From: Kitasatospora sp. NBC_01266
Lineage (GTDB): Bacteria; Actinomycetota; Actinomycetes; Streptomycetales; Streptomycetaceae
NCBI RefSeq assembly: GCF_036242395.1
Contig: NZ_CP108458.1
Coordinates: 5,828,001-5,892,000 of the forward strand
Length of the DNA stretch: 64,000 bases
Direction: 5' to 3'
In this document: one piece after another, positions 61,423 through 64,000 of the stretch
How positions within the stretch are numbered: the first letter of the stretch is position 1
How the letters are laid out: every line of letters starts with the position of its first letter
Notes under the pieces: generated by a model
What the model was told of the DNA's origin: nothing
The model's input: only the letters and a program-made list of their open reading frames with translations
Databases searched by the model: none
Translations under genes and position numbers: made by a program

Positions 61423-62153
61423 CCGACGAAGCAGCGGCCACCCCCACCTTCCGCAGCGATGTCACTGTGGAGCTGGTCCGCAGCGCCGCCGCCGACTCCG
61501 ATGTGGTCTGGGCCGCCCGGGTCTCGACCGCCGGCGAGCAGTCGCTGGAGGCGGTCCGGCAGGACCCGGAGAAGTCCAAGGGCCTGATCAACTTCCTGAT
61601 GCGCGACCGGCACGGCACGCCCTTCGAGCACAACTCGATGACCTTCTTCATCAGCGCGCCGATCTTCGTCTTCCGCGAGTTCCACCGCCACCGCAGCGGC
61701 TGGTCCTACAACGAGGAGAGCGGTCGCTACCGCGAGCTGCAGCCGGTCTTCTACGTGCCGGGCCAGGAGCGCAAGCTGGTCCAGCAGGGCCGCCCCGGCA
61801 AGTACGAGTTCGTCGAGGGCACGCCCGAGCAGCACAAGCTCACGTCCGAGGCGATGCGATGGTCCTACCAGCAGTCGTACACGGCATACCAGGAGATGCT
61901 TGCCGAAGGCGTCGCCCGCGAGGTGGCCCGCGCGGTGCTGCCGGTGGGCCTGTTCTCCTCCATGTACGCGACCTGCAACGCGCGTTCGCTGATGCACTTC
62001 CTCTCGCTGCGGACCAAGGACGAGCGGGCCACGGTGCCCAGCTTCCCGCAGCGGGAGATCGAGATGGTGGCCGAGCTGATGGAGGCCCAGTGGGCGCAGC
62101 TGATGCCGCTCACCCATGCGGCCTTCAACGCCCACGGCCGGGTCGCGCCCTGA
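61419..62153 (+). CDS. thyX: FAD-dependent thymidylate synthase
   Basis: A 244-residue ThyX. The signature RHRSGWSYNEESGRY matches RHRxxSxNExSxRY, which holds FAD and dUMP. Further blocks: HGTPFEHNSMTFFISAPIFV, SSMYATCNARSLMHFLSLR. It makes dTMP with methylene-tetrahydrofolate and reduced FAD. GTG start overlaps the stop of the preceding gene. It is adjacent to dapA, an order widespread in actinobacteria. Confidence 0.97.
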   Translation: MTDEAAATPTFRSDVTVELVRSAAADSDVVWAARVSTAGEQSLEAVRQDPEKSKGLINFLMRDRHGTPFEHNSMTFFISAPIFVFREFHRHRSGWSYNEESGRYRELQPVFYVPGQERKLVQQGRPGKYEFVEGTPEQHKLTSEAMRWSYQQSYTAYQEMLAEGVAREVARAVLPVGLFSSMYATCNARSLMHFLSLRTKDERATVPSFPQREIEMVAELMEAQWAQLMPLTHAAFNAHGRVAP

Positions 62154-62198
62154 CCTGGCGCGATAGGCATATGGACGCATTGGCCCGGCATGTCTGGA

Positions 62199-62227
62199 TT
62201 GCGACCGATTCGGGCGCTCCCTAGGCT
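62199..62227 (+). promoter_or_regulatory. Promoter of dapA
   Basis: TTGCGA, exactly 17 bases, TAGGCT: an HrdB-type promoter in the thyX–dapA gap. Predicted start about 62234, immediately before the hairpin at 62236. Confidence 0.65.
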
Positions 62228-62235
62228 CAGGGCAC

Positions 62236-62281
62236 GGATTCCGGTGCTGCTTGAACCCCCGAGCAAGCAGCACCGGAATCC
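62236..62281 (+). promoter_or_regulatory. Hairpin at the predicted 5' end of the dapA mRNA
   Basis: GGATTCCGGTGCTGCTTG pairs perfectly over 18 bp with its complement around a 10-base loop (AACCCCCGAG). It begins within a few bases of the predicted dapA transcription start. It could also end the thyX transcript. No match to a known lysine riboswitch was seen. Confidence 0.7.
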
Positions 62282-62381
62282 TATGGTTTGTCCGGATCCT
62301 GGCCGGCCTTCAAGGCCTCCGTTGTCCGAACCATGGACCGGAGTCACGGCCTCCTCATCGGCTACGAGTATTTTTGGACCC

Positions 62382-63281
62382 ATGGCTCCGACCTCCACAC
62401 CCCGTGCACCCTTCGGCCGGGTCCTCACCGCGATGGTGACCCCGTTCACCGCCGACGGCGGGCTCGACCTCGACGGCGCCCAGCGCCTGGCCGCCCACCT
62501 GGTGGACTCCGGCAACGACGGCCTGGTCCTCAACGGCACCACCGGCGAGTCGCCGACCACCAGTGACGCCGAGAAGGCGCAGCTGCTGCGGGCCGTGCTC
62601 GAGGCGGTCGGCGAGCGCGCCCAGGTGATCGCGGGCGTCGGCACCAACGACACCGCGCACAGCCTGGAGCTGGCCCGGCAGGCCGAGGCCGCCGGCGCCC
62701 ACGGGCTGCTGGTGGTCACCCCGTACTACAGCAAGCCCCCGCAGGAGGGCCTCTACCGGCACAACGTCGCCATCGCCGACGCCACCGAGCTGCCGGTGAT
62801 GCTGTACGACATCCCCGGGCGCAGCGGCGTCGCGCTGAGCCACGAGACGCTGGTCCGCCTGGGCGAGCACCCGCGGATCGTCGCCAACAAGGACGCCAAG
62901 GGCGACCTCGGCGCCGCCGCCTGGGCGATCGCCCGCAGCGACCTCGCCTGGTACTCCGGTGACGACATCCTCAACCTGCCGCTGCTCTCGGTCGGAGCCG
63001 TCGGTGTGGTGAGCGTGGTCGGCCACGTGGTCGCCGACCGGCTGCGCGCCATGATCGAGGCCTTCGGGGCCGGCCGGGTCGCCGAGGCCACCGGGATCCA
63101 CCAGGGCCTGCTCCCGGTCTTCAGCGGTATGTTCCGCACCCAGGGCGTGATCCTCACCAAGGCCGCGCTCACCCTGCAGGGCCTGCCCGCAGGCCCGCTG
63201 CGGCTGCCGCTGGTCGACGCCACGCCCGAGGAGATCACGCGATTGAAGGAGGATCTCGCCGCCGGCGGGGTACACCTGTAA
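62382..63281 (+). CDS. dapA: 4-hydroxy-tetrahydrodipicolinate synthase
   Basis: A 299-residue TIM-barrel lyase that condenses pyruvate with aspartate semialdehyde. Marks: VLNGTTGESPTTSDAEK, VTPYYSKPPQEGLYRH (catalytic Tyr), VMLYDIPGRSG and RIVANKDAKGD (Schiff-base Lys). Start ATG 62382 has only a weak ribosome site. It has its own promoter and leader hairpin. It lies between thyX and rnj. Confidence 0.96.
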   Translation: MAPTSTPRAPFGRVLTAMVTPFTADGGLDLDGAQRLAAHLVDSGNDGLVLNGTTGESPTTSDAEKAQLLRAVLEAVGERAQVIAGVGTNDTAHSLELARQAEAAGAHGLLVVTPYYSKPPQEGLYRHNVAIADATELPVMLYDIPGRSGVALSHETLVRLGEHPRIVANKDAKGDLGAAAWAIARSDLAWYSGDDILNLPLLSVGAVGVVSVVGHVVADRLRAMIEAFGAGRVAEATGIHQGLLPVFSGMFRTQGVILTKAALTLQGLPAGPLRLPLVDATPEEITRLKEDLAAGGVHL

Positions 63282-63409
63282 CCAGAAGACGTGCGCGCCT
63301 TCCGGATCGCCGGACCCCGATGCCGCACCCGGGGATCCGCCGCTGGACCGGAGACGACAGGCGCGAGGCACAGCAAGCCAGCCGCTCGGTGACGGGCGGA
63401 CCGACCTGA

Positions 63410-63475
63410 TAGGTACCTAGCGAAAGTCGCGCGCCATATGTCAGCGGGAGAACTCCCGGGCATATGGCGCGCGGC
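63410..63475 (+). promoter_or_regulatory. rnj leader: −10-like palindrome and long hairpin before the RBS
   Basis: TAGGTACCTA (63410–63419) includes a −10-like TAGGTA; no good −35 is seen. It is followed by a hairpin: GTCGCGCGCCATATG (63426–63440) pairs with CATATGGCGCGCGGC (63461–63475), 15 bp with one G·T, plus an inner CGGGA/TCCCG stem. The ribosome site AAGGAGAG begins 3 bases later. Confidence 0.65.
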
Positions 63476-63490
63476 GCGAAGGAGAGTCTT

Positions 63491-64000
63491 TTGAGCCACC
63501 CTCACCCTGACCTCGGCGCGCCCCCGGCGCTCGCGCCGAACGCGATCCGGATCACCCCGCTCGGCGGCCTCGGGGAGATCGGGCGCAACATGACGGTGCT
63601 GGAGCATGCCGGGCGGCTGCTCATCATCGACTGCGGCGTCCTGTTCCCCGAGGACGAGCAGCCGGGCATCGACCTGATCCTGCCGGACTTCTCCTCGATC
63701 CGGGACCGCCTCGACAAGATCGATGGCATCGTCCTGACCCACGGTCACGAGGACCACATCGGCGCCGTCCCGTACCTGCTGCGGGAGAACCCCGACATCC
63801 CGCTGATCGGCTCGAAGCTGACGCTGGCGCTGATCGAGGCCAAGCTCGCCGAGCACCGCATCCGGCCGTACGTGCTGGAGGTCGCCGAGGGGGAGCGCGA
63901 GCAGATCGGCCCCTTCAACTGCGAGTTCATCGCGGTGAACCACTCCATCCCGGACGCGCTCGCCGTTGCCGTCCGCACCCCCGCCGGCATGGTCGTCGCC
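63491..64000 (+). CDS. rnj: Ribonuclease J, 3' end outside the window
   Basis: The first 170 residues of a beta-CASP metallo-beta-lactamase nuclease; the frame is open at the window end. The start is TTG 63491, set by AAGGAGAG 4–7 bases upstream and by the family N-terminus (SHPHPDLGAPP, then IRITPLGGLGEIGRNMTVLE). The zinc motif LTHGHEDHIG (HxHxDH) and NHSIPDALAVAVRTPAGMVV identify RNase J. It cleaves and degrades RNA 5'→3'. It follows dapA; a large hairpin ends just before its ribosome site. Confidence 0.95.
   Translation, partial: MSHPHPDLGAPPALAPNAIRITPLGGLGEIGRNMTVLEHAGRLLIIDCGVLFPEDEQPGIDLILPDFSSIRDRLDKIDGIVLTHGHEDHIGAVPYLLRENPDIPLIGSKLTLALIEAKLAEHRIRPYVLEVAEGEREQIGPFNCEFIAVNHSIPDALAVAVRTPAGMVVA

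Noticed and set aside
62228..62381. Lysine riboswitch in the dapA leader
   Set aside because: Only one long stem is seen; the multi-helix junction of the lysine aptamer cannot be drawn and the leader is too short.

Overview
The window is very GC-rich and carries an actinobacterial core chromosome segment. Gene content and order (dxr–rseP–ispG, rimP–nusA–ylxR–infB–DUF503–rbfA–DHH phosphatase–truB–ribF, an ESX secretion locus, rpsO–pnp–M16 peptidase–dapB–thyX–dapA–rnj) are those of a Streptomycetaceae genome (Streptomyces or Kitasatospora). Frequent GTG starts, strong GGAGG-type ribosome-binding sites and GC-rich hairpins fit this. Species cannot be named from the window. No tRNA, rRNA, insertion sequence, prophage or CRISPR array was seen.

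Layout. 1–5 kb: the 3' part of an IMPACT/YigZ gene, a small cupin, then two large proteins of unknown role (1175–4936), the second ending in an Mrr-nuclease-like fold that has lost its catalytic residues. 5–8.6 kb: divergent LysR regulator and EamA transporter sharing a symmetrical operator, a MarR regulator whose 3' end overlaps the transporter gene, and a PAP2 phosphatase. 8.8–16 kb: a GABA-catabolism group (gabT; a membrane-anchored ATPase; a PucR regulator; an aldehyde/succinate-semialdehyde dehydrogenase). 16–20 kb: two MEP-pathway genes (dxr, ispG) flanking a site-2 protease. 20–23.7 kb: two GNAT acetyltransferases, an APH-type kinase and a ferritin-like lipoprotein. 24–32.6 kb: the translation/transcription operon rimP–nusA–ylxR–infB–DUF503–rbfA–nrnA-like–truB.

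32.8–37.3 kb: a 1165-residue protein combining a catalytically dead trypsin fold, a STAND-type NTPase and a long helical region, inserted between truB and ribF. 37.4–55.7 kb: a type VII (ESX) locus with a ParA-like ATPase, EccE, EccB, two WXG100 substrates, mycosin, EccC and EccD; an ECF sigma factor with a membrane partner and an APC permease lie inside it. 55.8–64 kb: rpsO, pnp, M16 peptidase, dapB, a small membrane protein, thyX, dapA and the start of RNase J (TTG start).

Most interesting: the pseudo-trypsin/STAND protein; the two-gene unit with the dead Mrr domain; promoter-proximal or RBS-proximal hairpins in front of dapA and rnj; a perfect 18-bp palindrome inside the start of the DHH phosphatase gene; and a Streptomyces-type dispersed hairpin element lodged in the start region of a GNAT gene, where it provides a ribosome-binding site. 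All assignments are by reading sequence and motif recall; no database search was run.
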